Source: Pseudoneurospora amorphoporcata
Lineage: Eukaryota > Ascomycota > Sordariomycetes > Sordariales > Sordariaceae
NCBI GenBank assembly: GCA_033297205.1
Contig: MU859227.1
Coordinates: 1 to 64,000 of the forward strand
Direction of reading: 5' to 3'
Length of the DNA stretch: 64,000 bases
Below are positions 1-12,031 of the stretch, one piece after another (the stretch's first letter is position 1; each line of letters begins with the position of its first letter). The notes under the pieces are model-generated. The model was not told the origin of the DNA. It ran no database searches and saw only the letters and a list, made by a program, of their open reading frames with translations. The position numbers and the translations under genes were made by a program.

Positions 1-300
1 TTCCGCTCCGCTTAGCTACAAGTGCATAGTTCACTGTAGCGTCCCTATACTAGTACTATCATCATAGGCTAGTTAGGGTATTGCAGCAAACAAATTAGAT
101 TATTAATTATCAAATATAACTATATAGAATTAATTGATTAAAGAATATATATAACTAATTCGCCTAGAGGATTTGGGGGGTGCTGGAGTATCCTAGAAAT
201 ACCTAGAAACTAGTAATCTTGGAGGCTAGACGGCTAACCCAGATTGAGTATAGCCAGAAAAACCCAGATATCCACCCTCTAATCTGACAATGAGCCGTAT
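1..300. repeat. AT-rich, possibly RIP-mutated repeat remnant
   Basis: The first 300 bases are much richer in A+T than the rest of the window. They hold runs of TA dinucleotides and at least five CTAG/CCTAG words between about 160 and 240, and no open frame. In Neurospora, repeat-induced point mutation turns CA into TA and leaves this signature. The block is cut by the window edge, so its length, and whether it descends from a transposon, cannot be judged. Normal base composition returns by about 300. Confidence 0.35.
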
Positions 301-2771
301 TTCCGTGTTGGAAAGAATTACATATGGCAAGCAGGCGACGAATGAACACACTGGCGATTCGTTTGCATCTTTACCGATTCAACGAACTCTGACCGGACAG
401 CAGCATGGCGTGACGGACACCACGTGAGTGCTTGAGTAAGTGGTCTTTTATGTATAATAATATAGCTTCAACAGGATCTGTATTCCGAAGACTCTACCTT
501 ACCAACCTCTTTTACAAAGCAGACATCTCGGATGAAATCCTCTTCTAACAAGCCGTAGGGGTCAGCTATTATCAACCACAACATATCGGCTCGGCATGCT
601 ACACTACCTACATAACATACGTAAGAACACCTCCACCATGTTCTTCTCATGATCTCATCCCTCCCGCTGAAGGCCCTCTTGGGTTCGGTTTCAGACAATC
701 AGAGTGGACACTTGTCGTTGACACTTTCGAAGTGGACTTTGTGTGAAAATTGAGGATGACGATCTTGCAGTGGACCCCGCCCATCGTGCCATAACAGTTC
801 GGGGCAATCCCGCCGAAGACCGCCTGACAGGCACAGGTCTGAGTCACGCCCAGGTCCATTCCAGACCCATCCGAGTCCATTGCGAGATCCATCGTCCTCA
901 ACCACGGACCATACAACACCGTCTTCTTTATCTACAGACGTGATGCCGTCATGCACGATTCAAACACCCGAATTCCATGTCTTCTTGGCTTCAGCTCGGT
1001 CCGGAATGGCAATGGCTTTATGCTGCCTCATCGCTCGACATGGACCGGGACCCGATTGAGTTTCGGAACCGTTTCCCGTGGGGGACACGGCGCTATCCAC
1101 GGCTTACGGACAGCGACACCGACGGCGTACCGGTCTTGCTAAAGCCCTTGGCCACAGTTCTAGCCCTCTCCCAGCCTCCCACGGTCTCTATGGCGTGATG
1201 GGCTCTGATGGGACCACGTCGGTGCTTTCAACACCCATTCCTTGTTCAACTCCCCTAACTTCCCCATACTCCCCACGGCATGGCATCGCGACTTGGGACA
1301 AGACCGAAAGATCGAAATAAAGAGACCCGACAACATGAGTCCAGAACCAACTATCACCCAACTGCCAAGCAACCGGTACACAAACTTGAACACACATTAT
1401 CCACTCCCATCTCCATTGCTTATCTCGACTCTTACCAGCTGGACTCCTCTTTGTTCTCACCACCACTCCACGGTAGTCGGCCGCTTTGCGTCTGGCAGTC
1501 GGGCGGAATTCGAGTCCCCCTGCCGGCATGGTACGGCCTACGGGCGAGTATGGGATAGGAGAAGTTCACGTTGAAACTGATTCAGGATCACACGCCATTG
1601 ATGTGCTTGCTAATATGTCATAGATTGCCGACTGCTGTTGCCATATCTTGTTTGCCTGAAAGGGACAGACTACAGTGAAACAGTCAAGTTATGCCTCTAA
1701 AACCTAGGAACCTGCTAAGTAGCAATAGCTTCCCAACACGTCGGTAACTCGTCCCAAGAGTGCGGTTGCTGCATTAATTTGGACAATCGGACGGGATCTG
1801 GGTAATGTCCGGATCTAGCAGCTTGGCTGTGGTTTTGTCGTTGCTTGGTAATACCGCGGCATGGCTATTGATGTGTGGTTATCAGTACATGATGGTATTT
1901 GACACAAAGCTCGCTTCTCACTTGGACAGTGATGTTGAGGGGTATCACCTAAACACCCGCCTTCGGACAAGTCTCAAGGATACCTACTTTCATATGGCGG
2001 CAGAACACCTACATTCCATCTAGCTAATAGCGCTTCTCCACTTACTTGGAGAATGACTGCAGGGTGTTTGATACTACATTGATGTTACTGTTCGCAGACC
2101 TCATCAGAACCATCATCATAATAATCCATCCATCACTCTTTGAAGTTAACGGAGGAGCTTACCTGTTCCAACCTACCTCTACACTTATCAATCTGAAGTC
2201 AATAGCAGTCGATTCACAGACCAGAGAACTAAGGTGAGAGAATACAATCACAGCTATCCTGGACCTGTCAACCGTGTAAGTCGAGTGAACCCGATATCGG
2301 AGCAAACTTGTAAGTGACCGAATCTGGGAGCTCTCCATTATGGTATGATATGGAGCTCGGCGCTCAGGAGGAAGAGGCGTAGGGTTAGGGCTCTGTATGG
2401 TAGGCTGTCAGGGTTATATGAGGTTGGGTGGAGTTGTCGACGCCAACGTCGTGATATCAGCATTTGCAGATGGACTAATGATTATAATGTCTTTTCAATG
2501 AACTCTAGAGGGGTTATATTATCTACCGCCTTCAATGAAGCGGTCAAGAGACAGAAATTTCGCGGTAGAGAGAACTCACCAAGACCTCAACCATGGTTGC
2601 CAAGACCATGCACCCAAGCTCGCCATAAATAACCCTCAGGTTAACCTAGCTTCAAGCTACCCCTGTTACAATCTCAATGACGACACAATCAACTCTACCG
2701 TTGACTGTCCCGACTGTGAGCTTCAACAACCGAACCACAACTCTTAGTCTATCTCAAAATATTCAGTCCAA
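301..2771. other. Intergenic, no supported gene
   Basis: Only short overlapping open frames (under 115 codons) without recognisable motifs or typical Neurospora codon bias occur here. The last few hundred bases are presumably the promoter and leader of the gene that starts at 2772. Nothing else can be supported. Confidence 0.5.
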
Positions 2772-3762
2772 ATGGGTGCCGAATCCTCAAAGGTGGCGCG
2801 CAAGCTACCCAAAAATGCGACAGCCGCCTCCCTCGCCGCTGCGTCACGCTCTGGCGCTGCCGCTGCACCAAGACCTCCCCCTCCTCGCGTAAGCGGACAG
2901 CAGGAGACACCGCAGTCGCAGGGAACAGCTTCATCAAACGATTATGAACGTACGTAATCCAGATCCCTTCTCTCAATCACGACTCAACTCGCTCTTTTGA
3001 GTCCCGAACAATATGACCTAACCTAGTAACCTTCTCAACCCCGCAGCGGCAGCACCACCACCGCCGCCGACTCAAGATTCCCTTCACCATCACCACCAAG
3101 GCCTTCAAGGGCACCAACCCACGAGGCCATCAACAACCACAACCTCCACCCAATCTTCAACAGGCACCGGATCTCCCCTAGACGCAATCGGCGACCCCGC
3201 CTTCGCCGCCCGTCTCCGCCAACTTTCTGCTACTGTCCAGCCTAACCCAATCCACTCGCCTTCCTCCACCTTTTCGGTTCATCCGCAGCCGCAGCTTCAG
3301 TCGCACAACCTCCCTGCTTCCTCTTCTCAGTTTCCGTCCAGGTTTCCCTCCCGGTTCCAATCCCAGTCCCAATCTCAATCCCTAGGACAGACCCAGACAC
3401 TGTCAGGACAAACCCAAACCTCGCCCCAAAAAGAAAACATCCCCTCCCTCTTAACCCCTCACTTCTCCCATCTCACCTCCAACGCCACCCTCACCGCGCT
3501 TGATGCGCGCAAGCATCTCGAACAAGCGTACGAGGAGGAGATGGATAAGTTTGGAAGAAACGATAAGAACTTCCAGGGTAGACAGTTCTTGACGGTGCAG
3601 ATGGTGAAGGATGTTTTTGAACTCCGAGGAAGGGGGGTGAGTGCTGAAGAAATTGAGAGGAGGCTTGGGTTGGCGGGGGGCGTGGTGAAGGCGGTGGAGG
3701 GTGGTGGGGTTGTGAGGAGTGTCAATGTGGTGGAGGAGAAGGGGCAAAAGACGACGGCGTAG
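2772..3762 (+). CDS. Helix-turn-helix domain protein with N-myristoylation-like start
   Basis: Two exons, 2772-2949 and 3047-3762, give 297 residues. The intron starts GTACGT, has a CCTAAC branch site and ends GCAG; splicing it joins both open frames. The protein begins MGAESSK, with Gly2 and Ser6 as in N-myristoylation sites, so membrane attachment is likely. Residues ~18-220 are low-complexity (Pro, Ser, Gln, His-rich) and probably disordered. The conserved part is at the C-terminus: an acidic/basic helix around residue 220, then about residues 240-275, a segment of the form FLTVQMVKDVFELR followed by GVSAEEIERRLGL, which reads as a helix-turn-helix. It resembles small HTH-domain proteins widespread in Pezizomycotina, whose function I do not know. 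A DNA-binding role is not proven; the lipid anchor and HTH together are unusual. Confidence 0.75.
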
Positions 3763-5677
3763 ATATGAAGGGTTGAGAGAGGGAGGAGGGTAAGGTATTG
3801 AGGGATCTGAGAAGAGGGGAGTGAGTTGAGTGAGGAGCGGGGGTGGATAGTGAAGTTGAACGGGGTGAAGAAAAAGGCGGAAGAAGGCAACACAGAACTT
3901 CTCCGGAGGGTGCCAAAACCAGATGTAAGAAGCTGGAGACCAGGACAAACAGGACTTGAGTTCAGCTTATCTGCGGAAACACAGCACGCTACGGGAAAGA
4001 CAGAAAGTACCATTAATTTAGAAAGGCGATGGCACAGAGAGCACAGAACAGCATGTAAGATAGAGACTAGAGATTAGGGAAAAGGGTGAATCGAGGTTGA
4101 TTGTGCCAACTAATAGTAAGGCCTACCTACATAGAGAGTCTTGTCCTCCAAGGAGCTGAGTCGTGTCTGACCAGAAGATCGACCACTCCTCAGAACCTCG
4201 TCACTTTCCCTTCCCCTCAAAGCCTCCGTCCCGCATCATCCTTTCCTGGTAGTTAGCCCTGCGTACCCTAATCCCAATCATCCTTCCAGCACCTTCTCTC
4301 TCAGTCGTTGTTTGTGGCCCGCGTCATGTAACCCTATTCTCAGTTCCTCCGTTCCCGTCACTACCGCCAAGTCCAAGATGGGAAAGGGTTCTAGGAAGTT
4401 GTGAGAAGTCGAAGGAAATCGTGAGTGAGAAAGAAGTGAGATCCTCGTATCTGCTAGTGACGGTGAAGTGAGAAGTGAGCATCTTGCTCTCTTCATATCT
4501 TGCCTCTCTTTATTGTCATTCTCTCGGTCCAGGGTTAGGCTTGGATTCGGTCTGTCTTTGGCGGGCATTTCGTCTGGTCCGCTTTTTGTTTTGGTTCTAG
4601 TTTGGTATGGTTCTAATTTATGGTTGGGATTGAAAGTTAGGTTTGTTTTTGTGTTCTTGAGATCGATGTGGCTTGGCTTGGCTGTTCTTGGTTTCGGTTT
4701 CAGTCGCGATGGTGAATGAGTGGTGGTTGGGAGTAGAGAAAGATTCTTGCTGGAAAAGAAATGTAAAAGTAGGTTACGTACACAGGTGGCAGACGATGCA
4801 TGTTTTGAACACAATAGCGCTTCGGGTTCCTTGTGAAACCTGAGAGGGTCAATCATTCTTCAGTCAGTGTCCAGTCACAATCCGTTCTTGGTATCTTGTG
4901 AAGGGCTTGCGCAATCATCCACACAGAGGTGATGGCGGAGAACCACATTGAACTGGCAGCGACAAGCCCAGAAAAAAAGTTACAGCAAGAGCCATCGAGC
5001 TGCTGGATCATTTTATTTTACTTATACACCATCGCTGTTTCCTTTCATCTGGTTGTGTTGAAGCATGGGGAGGAACTACCTACCGTTACTTGAAAAAGAA
5101 AGTACTCAAGTATGACCTCCAGAGTTGGGAAGGAAACGCTAACCCCCGAATGGACGTGGTCAATTTAACGAAACAGTCACTGCCGAACTCGAATGTGAAA
5201 AGCGAAAAGAAAGTGAGGTCGAGAGGTATGAAACAGTCAATTCCATTCCATTCCATCCCATCTCACCTCATCCCATTCATGCATGAATTAAAAGGCTCGT
5301 AGTACAAAAATAAGGCCAGCTTGGTTTATTGAACATACTCAAGAAAAGATTTAACTCTAATGTAACCAACCCCCCATAGCTCCCCCTTCCTCCTAGATGG
5401 TATCACATATTTTTTTTGTCCCAACGCCTGTATGAGTGCACCCAGCCCCCCCCCTTTTCTTTTTTGGCCCTCCCCTGCTCCCACATATATGCTTTATGTT
5501 TGTCGTTGATGATTTGGTGAGATTTGTTGATAACGGTTATCCCCGCAGCCAGCCGCATTCCATAACCAATTATGCACACTATTCCGTAGAGATGCCGACT
5601 TCTTCTCTATCCCAGCGCTTACGCTTCCAATTACCGATATCGACGTCCTTCTTCTCTTCTCTCCTCCTCCTCCTCTC
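3763..5677. other. Intergenic, no supported gene
   Basis: This holds the 3' flank of the HTH gene and further non-coding sequence. Around 4490-4720 the + strand is strongly T/G-rich, and 5240-5281 has a degenerate TCCAT repeat. The one long frame (4278-4856, minus) has no motif and looks like a by-product of that strand skew. Confidence 0.5.
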
Positions 5678-6126
5678 TTAGGCGGTGCTGAGGTAGACCA
5701 TGCCGTTGCCGACCCTGATGTTCGTGGAACGTGCGATCCCGACACGGCACGCATACCCATGCCGGGCATCACCGTTGTTGGTGGAATAGTCAAGTCTCGT
5801 CTGGTGCTCGTTGAAGAGGGGCGGAGCAAAGTCGGGGATAGGCACTGGGCGCTGCTTCCTATACTGAGCCCGGACGCGGCGGCGCGGTTCCTCCACTTGG
5901 GCAGCTTCGTGGAAAGCGACGGAGACCTCCTCGCCTTGCGCGGATCGAACGTGACGCTATCCCATTCGTCTCCTCTTTCTCTGCGCATCCTCGTTGCCTT
6001 CTCTTCGTCCTCGGCCTCCTCCTCTGTCAAGGCGATGGCCTCGATTATGAGACCCAGATTCTTGATTTTTTGGTATTGTTGTTCTTTTTGATGATGTGGT
6101 TGTTGATGTTGTGGGTCATGCCGCAA
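5678..6126 (-). pseudogene. Small coding region with apparent one-base frameshift, function unknown
   Basis: Two minus-strand frames join naturally if one G is added near 5934-5935. The upstream frame, from roughly 6126 down to there, reads as an acidic/charged helix ending ...DEWDSVTFDPRK. The downstream frame runs to a stop at 5678-5680 and contains RPVPIPDFAPPLFNEHQTR and ends NIRVGNGMVYLSTA. The downstream frame has the C-ending codon bias of Neurospora genes (gtc, ttc, aac, acc, gcc), which chance frames lack. The break lies in a short G run (AAGGCGAGG). It may be a sequencing error, a true frameshift or an unrecognised intron. The upstream frame has no clear ATG, so the 5' end is unresolved. 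It lies 100 bp downstream of the flavohaemoglobin stop on the same strand. I do not recognise the family. Confidence 0.4.
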
Positions 6127-6228
6127 CGACGGCGTGTTGTGGTGTTGGTTGTCAAAAAGCCGGTAATTGCACGACGACGGACTGACAAAGTCATGATCGA
6201 TCTCCTGAACCTCTGGATCCCGTGCGAT

Positions 6229-7476
6229 TCATCCTTGTTTGAATGCCAGATCTCCTGTGGTGAAGATCTCGCACTGGATGCGCGAGGCCGGGACACCTTG
6301 CTGCATGAGGTAGAGTTTTTGGTTGATCATAAAGTCCTCCGGGCCGCAGATGAAGTACTCAGTGCCACCATGCTGAAGATAGAGCTCCTCGGGCTTGAGC
6401 TTGGCCAGGTCCATACGTTCGTTGTAGTCATATGTCTCGCCAGGGCGATCAGCGCTGTTGATGACGGTCTTGAAGATCTTGGTGTGGAAGTTGCAGTTCT
6501 TCTTGCGCAAACTCCCAATGTGCTCCTCAAAGGGGACGTGCTTGCGGCAGCCATGGATCCAAGCAATCTGACGACCGGGTTGGCTCTCCATAACAGTGTT
6601 GGCAATGGAGACCATGGGAGTGACGCCAACACCAGCAGAAATCAAGACGAGGGGCATGGTGCTGGTGTTGTTGACATCCAAGAAGAACTCGCCGGCCGGG
6701 TGGGAGACCTTGAGGACAGAGCCGACCGCAGTCTGATCGATAAGGTAGTTGGAGACGGTTCCGGGGTTGAAGAAGGACTTGGAAACGGAGTTGGAGTACA
6801 CGGTACCCTCGTCACGGCGGATGGTGATACGGTAGTAATCCTCCCTCCAAGCCTCACTGAGCGAGTACTGTCTGGACTGAAAGTAGCCGCCGGGAACTTG
6901 GATCTGGACGGAGATGTACTGGCCGGGGAGGAACCTCGGTAGCTTCTTTCCATCCTGAGGGATAAGGTAAAAGGAGTAGAGGTCGTCGCACTCGTTGACG
7001 ATCCTGTCGATCTTGAAGGGACGCCAAGAGGGCCAGCTCTCGAAGTCCCTGTACAACTGTGCCTCGCGCCCGATCAACATATTGGCCAACATCCAATACG
7101 CCTTTGTCCATGCCGTCTGCACCTCGGGCGTCATCGCGGGGCCCAAGACCTCGCCGAAAGCCTGGATGAGATACTTGCCGACAACCTCGTAGTGCTCTGG
7201 CTGGATACCTAACGAGCAGTGCTTGTTGCACATGCGCTCAAACTTGGGGACAAGCTCGCTAAGGTGGTTAATGCTTGAGGCAAAGCCCAAGATGACAGCC
7301 GTCAGGGCACGAGGTTGCCTGCCATTTTTCTGGTTCACCGAGTTGAAGTAGTTGTTGAGTTCGGGGTGGTCGATGAGCATAGTCTTGTAAAAGATGCTTG
7401 TTATCCTCTCGCCGTGCTCCTTGAGAGCCGGGATGGTGTCCTTGACCAGCTTGGTCTGCTGGTATGTGAGAGCCAT
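6229..7476 (-). CDS. Flavohaemoglobin (nitric oxide dioxygenase)
   Basis: An intronless 415-residue protein of normal family length. The family converts NO plus O2 to nitrate with NAD(P)H, protecting the cell from nitrosative stress. The N-terminal globin domain (~1-150) has the expected haem-pocket residues: B10 Tyr30, E7 Gln54 and proximal His86 (in NKHCSL). A FAD-binding domain follows with RQYSLSE, then an NAD-binding domain with SAGVGVTPM and YFICGPEDFM. The C-terminus CEIFTTGD matches the family end. No mitochondrial presequence is visible, so a cytosolic enzyme is likely. The start is the ATG of MALTYQQ; four codons upstream the frame is open only from a TTG. The globin class is clear; whether this is the inducible or the constitutive paralogue cannot be told. 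Confidence 0.95.
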   Translation of the reverse strand: MALTYQQTKLVKDTIPALKEHGERITSIFYKTMLIDHPELNNYFNSVNQKNGRQPRALTAVILGFASSINHLSELVPKFERMCNKHCSLGIQPEHYEVVGKYLIQAFGEVLGPAMTPEVQTAWTKAYWMLANMLIGREAQLYRDFESWPSWRPFKIDRIVNECDDLYSFYLIPQDGKKLPRFLPGQYISVQIQVPGGYFQSRQYSLSEAWREDYYRITIRRDEGTVYSNSVSKSFFNPGTVSNYLIDQTAVGSVLKVSHPAGEFFLDVNNTSTMPLVLISAGVGVTPMVSIANTVMESQPGRQIAWIHGCRKHVPFEEHIGSLRKKNCNFHTKIFKTVINSADRPGETYDYNERMDLAKLKPEELYLQHGGTEYFICGPEDFMINQKLYLMQQGVPASRIQCEIFTTGDLAFKQG

Positions 7477-7613
7477 GACTGTTGGCAAGTGTCAGGCAGA
7501 CTTTTTCCGAGGGAGGCTTTGACGTGGTGGAGCTCCAACGATTACGGGCGAGATAGTGGACGACAAAGCCAGTGAGTGTAGTGTGATGCTAGCGACAAGG
7601 CGCGAGATGGGAG

Positions 7614-7620
7614 ATATATA
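7614..7620 (-). promoter_or_regulatory. TATA-like box upstream of flavohaemoglobin
   Basis: TATATAT on the minus strand, about 140 bp upstream of the flavohaemoglobin ATG, is a plausible TATA element with a leader of about 100 nt. Position and composition are the only support. Confidence 0.3.
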
Positions 7621-8281
7621 CCTTTTCAAGAAAAAAAGAGAGATGATGTGAACATTTCCTTTTGGGACCTCAACAGGTCTGTTCCATCGTCGGCCACGCG
7701 ATGGTTAATAAAGGCAGGGCATGTGCCCAGAGAGACCCTTTCCAGACAAGGTCCAATGGATGACAGGACCCATCATCCATGTAGAGTGGAACATTTGCCA
7801 TCCTCGCTCACACCAGGGTTCGGCGAGTCAGAATAGCCCGATCGGTCGTTGTTATCTCGTACGATATCCACAAGGGCCATTATTGGAGGTAATTGGGCTG
7901 CCTGAGTGCAAAATTTACCGTCTGTCACCTTGTGAAATTTTTGTTCCGTTGAAGAGTGCCATGTGGTGAACAGGGGTGGTCTGTACAACTTTCAATCTCT
8001 GTTTTCCTTCTTATCGAGCCTCAGCCCTGCCGGGGTTCGAGGGTACCGTCTAGGATCCAACCGCAAAACCGCCACCGTCAATGCCATCGCCAGCATGGGG
8101 AAGCGGGAGAGTGGGATGTCGTTCCCGCTCGAATAGGTGAGTTGCCGTGTTGTGCGGGTTGCGATGATACATGGTATCAAGGACGGGAGGGTGTCACTAC
8201 AGATTTCATGAGATGGACCAGGGCCAAGCAACCCCACACCGCATTTCCATGATAACCTTGGTTTTGGTTGTGGTTGACATC

Positions 8282-8647
8282 GTGGTGGTGGGGAATCAAA
8301 TATTCGCCATATACGAAAGATACGTACCTTTTTCCGCTCACATCTCGCAACCCAAAAACCCAAGTACCTGCGATTTTCTTCACAACCACGGCAACAATCT
8401 CAACACAGTCCAGTATGTAAGTAACCGGTGCAAAAGGCACCCTATTGGGCGCGCGGAATTTACTGGTGAAGTTAGTTTTTTGATGCAACGATTTTTCGTC
8501 AAGTTGTGATGCAAGTGTCAAAGATGAGAGACTTAGGTTTGGACCGGCGACTTGGCGCCAAGACACAGCTTGGCCACCAAAAAAAGGATTGGAGGCGAAG
8601 GTACGTACCTTTCGTATATGGCGAATAATCGATTCCTGTGGTGGTGG
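8282..8647. mobile_element. MITE-like element with ~37-bp terminal inverted repeats
   Basis: The left arm begins GGAATC at 8292 and runs to about 8328. The right arm, its reverse complement, runs from about 8600 to 8636. The arms share a core TATTCGCCATATACGAAA and an outer GGAATC, with only a few mismatches. Immediately outside lie two copies of GTGGTGGTGG (8282-8291 and 8638-8647, one extra T before the right copy), which look like a 10-bp target-site duplication. About 270 bp of non-coding DNA separates the arms. The size, inverted ends and 9-11-bp type duplication fit a non-autonomous Mutator-like (MULE) element. The duplicated motif is low-complexity, which weakens that part of the case. 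Confidence 0.5.
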
Positions 8648-11600
8648 TTGGTAACGGTTCATATTTTTTATGTGTGGCAGAAAAGCCTGATACACACGCG
8701 GGTGCCGGTGGCCTGCTCTGTGCCCGCATAATCAGACATGTGCGGCCATGTGTTGCAGAGACCGGGATGCAGGAGATTGAGATGCAAAAGGCAGCATGGT
8801 CAGGACGAAGGATGATTGGACGGTCGAAAAGAGGCTCTAAAACGCCCCAACAAAAGGTGGCCTTGTTCGTCTCGTCGGGATACCTCAGTGACAACGGCAT
8901 CGCATGCAAGATGCAAATGATATGGGGTTGAATGGAACCCATGGACGGTTCATCTTGTTCTTACCGCTTCTTTTGATCACCTCACTACCCGCGACTATCG
9001 TCATCAGCATGCAACGTTGTCTGAACTACCGCGAAGGATGAATTAGCAGCACAACGGCTCGCTGGCGACGGCTAGGTACAACCGAGGCGACTGGTTCGGG
9101 AGCTCGGCAGACGTACCACCGCAGGCCGACGTGGACAGACGATATAATACCACCTTGCTTGTGCCATGTTGAGTCTTGTGACCGTTGGGTGATCTGAGCG
9201 GACCCCGTCAACCAGAAAATCCTTACTCAAATGCCCCTGGTCGGTTGAGGCAGCTGTGTTTCAGCTATTTTTTTTATTTTTTTCCTCTCTCTCAAGCAGG
9301 ATATTCAACGGTCGGGCGAAGAGATGAAACCGAAACAGACGAGACTTGAGAGTTGCCTTGATTCCCAACTGGCTGATGGAGACCCAAGCCCCCAGCCAAG
9401 AGCAGACTCCGACCACAGGCGTTACTGGGGACGGAGGTTGCGGTGGGCACATGTCGCTGGGGTAGGTACCTACTATATGTGCGTTACTGGGTATCCCATC
9501 CACTGGGTCCGGCCTTTGTACCGGCCATATTCATTGGAGATATTTGAAGACGGCACTGAGTCGCGTGGACGAGCCGATTAAAGGAACCGGTGGCCCTCTC
9601 TGGGCAGCGGGTGCTTGATAATGCACCGTTTGTCCGTTACGGAGTTGGCGGGCATGATGCTGATCGCTGATCCGTTGTGCAAGGAAAATCCAGTCATTGT
9701 CGACTTTTGATGTTCATCCAGTTATGCCGCAAATTTCCGAACTTCTTCGCCCGTGCTTCTGCGGCGGCGAGAAGGCGTCTCGAAGCTGTGGTCCGTGGTC
9801 GCCGTGGTCGCAAAGGGATTGACCTGGTTGAGGGCGAAATTTCCAACTTTTGGGAGGGGCTGCGTTGATTGGGCAATGGGCGGCGGAAGCTTCGATGGGC
9901 GATCTAGAATGGCCACATCGAACGAGCATTTGCAAGGATAGAGTCGCCTTAGTTCTGGACATGTGCCGGGCCCTTGAGCTCCTTTCGTATCATGACGCGT
10001 TTTTTTGTTTTTTTTCTGAATCACCCCCTTTCAGCTGCCGCCTCTCCCAGACAACATGCCGACGCCATATCCTCGGTCGCGTACTCCAGGATGACAAGCC
10101 TGGGTCCTACCGGCTGTTGGTGGGCACTGGAAAGGCTTGGCTTGTATCTGAAAGAGCGTCAAGCTCAGGCTGGTGGACGGTGCAGGACGGGCCTAGGACA
10201 GACGGGGCATCCTTCGCCTCGCTTCTGTCGTACGACTCCAGCGCACGTCGGATACGAAATCCGGTATATGTTGGCACGCAAGAAAACAACCAAAGCCATT
10301 GTCCTCGCGGGTCAGACTCAGCACTTGGGCGGTGTGAGTGCGTCAACCACGTTCTGCTGTTGAGCGAGCTGACAAGCGATCCTGGATAAAGAAGGCGTTG
10401 CGAGATTTCGTGGCCGCGTGATTCCCGTGATACTGTTGTTTGCTTCTTGGTGATGGCCAGTTGAAAGGTGACTAGTACCTTAGTCGAGTCCGGTGGGAGA
10501 TCACCCAAGGAACCAACCCCTCACGGAAACAATTGTTAGTGCTTACCCTCTGAAATCTTCCAAAAAGGCAAGCACCAGCCGTGTAAGACAGGCAAGTGGA
10601 ACCGTAACAGGCAGCGCCTGCCCAACTTTATCGCGACACACTTGTTCCTGCGCTTGCCCATCACTATCCCAACCGTTGCTCTCACACATCGCCAAGAGAA
10701 CATCACGGCATCAAATGAATCCTGGCATCGATTTTCATGGATGGCAGTTATAGCACCGGTCCGGATGGTCGATATCGTGGCCTCCGTCATCGTTGTTCCC
10801 TGGACATCATGTTTCATTTTTCATAACTGCGCACCCTGGATTTGTCCCCTTTGTTCATCTCTATGTCATTGACATGAGCGTGACACGGCCTCCTTTTCAA
10901 GGTCGGTCTGGAAGGAGTTGAACTAGCACCGAAACTCTCCGAAGAAACGTATGTTTTTGCGCGCGAGACAAGCCGAGTTATATCTCGCAGGTTCACATTG
11001 TCTAATTATAACCTACTCGTTACGTAGTGTACAGGCGACTAAATGTGGCTCCACGGGCCACGGTCTCTCGGTCCCTCCTCCCATGGATCGTTCGGATGGC
11101 GGCGCAGGAGATATCTCGGGAGTGGAGGCGGCCGTGGAGAAGTGGTCACGACCCTTGGATCTGATTCTCTTAGCCGCCGTTTTCCGCACCGGCTTCATCC
11201 ACATTTCATCAATTTCATCCACCCTCCACATCCCGGCCGCCGCTTACTAGCAAACGAACCCTCGTTGTGTCGCAACTCGCATCTCATCTAGAAACTCCAT
11301 GGAGTGACCGGGCATCCATCGAGCCGCGATTACGATTGTCAACATGGCACGCCATCTCCCGCCCTGCCGCCTTTCCGTTGGTTGACGAGGCCCCTAGACA
11401 GACACCGAGGTCCCCATGGCCCCGGGCGAAGACGTCTTCGAAAAAGGGTTCGACAGGCGATATCCCGTCATATTCTTCCTCTCTCGGTAATGCCGACATG
11501 ACCATAATCATCAGCACTACCTGCAGTGAATGCCAGCGCATCTCGGGTCTCAGCTCTCAGCACTGGGCAGCGCTTGTTACATACTAGTTGCAGGTCTCCC

Positions 11601-11992
11601 GCAAGACCAAGGAAGGTTTGCAAAACTGTTCCATCTCGGTTGGGCGTTAGCTGCTGCTCGTTACAAAAATGCGTCATGGCACAAAAATAGCGCTGTAAAT
11701 AATTGACAATGCTACCGCTACTATCGCCGTCCGGGGGCGGGGGGTTGTTAGCAAGCTCCAGGGGGCTCAAGGGTCTCCGCCAAGCCACCATTGTCAGAAG
11801 TAGGTACCTCTAGGGAACTATTATTTCAGTCACTGATTCATTTTTTCGTTACGCGGAAAATTTACAGTAAGACTAACGGAAAGAGGCTCCCGTCGTGCAC
11901 GAGTCCGTGTCATCAACTTCCACTCGGCTTGGAGAGCAAAACTGGTTACGATCAAACAACCACCAAAGTCTCGTGTAAGCTGTCTTTCAATT

Positions 11993-12031
11993 AAAAAAAA
12001 AATAAAAAAAAAAAAATAAAAAAAAAAAAAA
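11993..12031 (+). repeat. Interrupted poly-A tract
   Basis: Three A runs separated by single T residues. It is simple sequence with no gene context. Confidence 0.9.

Noticed and set aside
4278..4856. 192-codon minus-strand frame
   Set aside because: Lies on a strongly T/G versus A/C-skewed stretch; Lys/Pro/Thr-rich, no motif, no intron context.
6070..6942. 290-codon plus-strand frame opposite the flavohaemoglobin
   Set aside because: Same antisense effect; rich in Val/Leu/Asp/Gly with no domain.
9850..10389. 179-codon plus-strand frame in the long gene-free interval
   Set aside because: High Cys/Trp/Ser content and overlapping frames of similar length on both strands; looks like chance.
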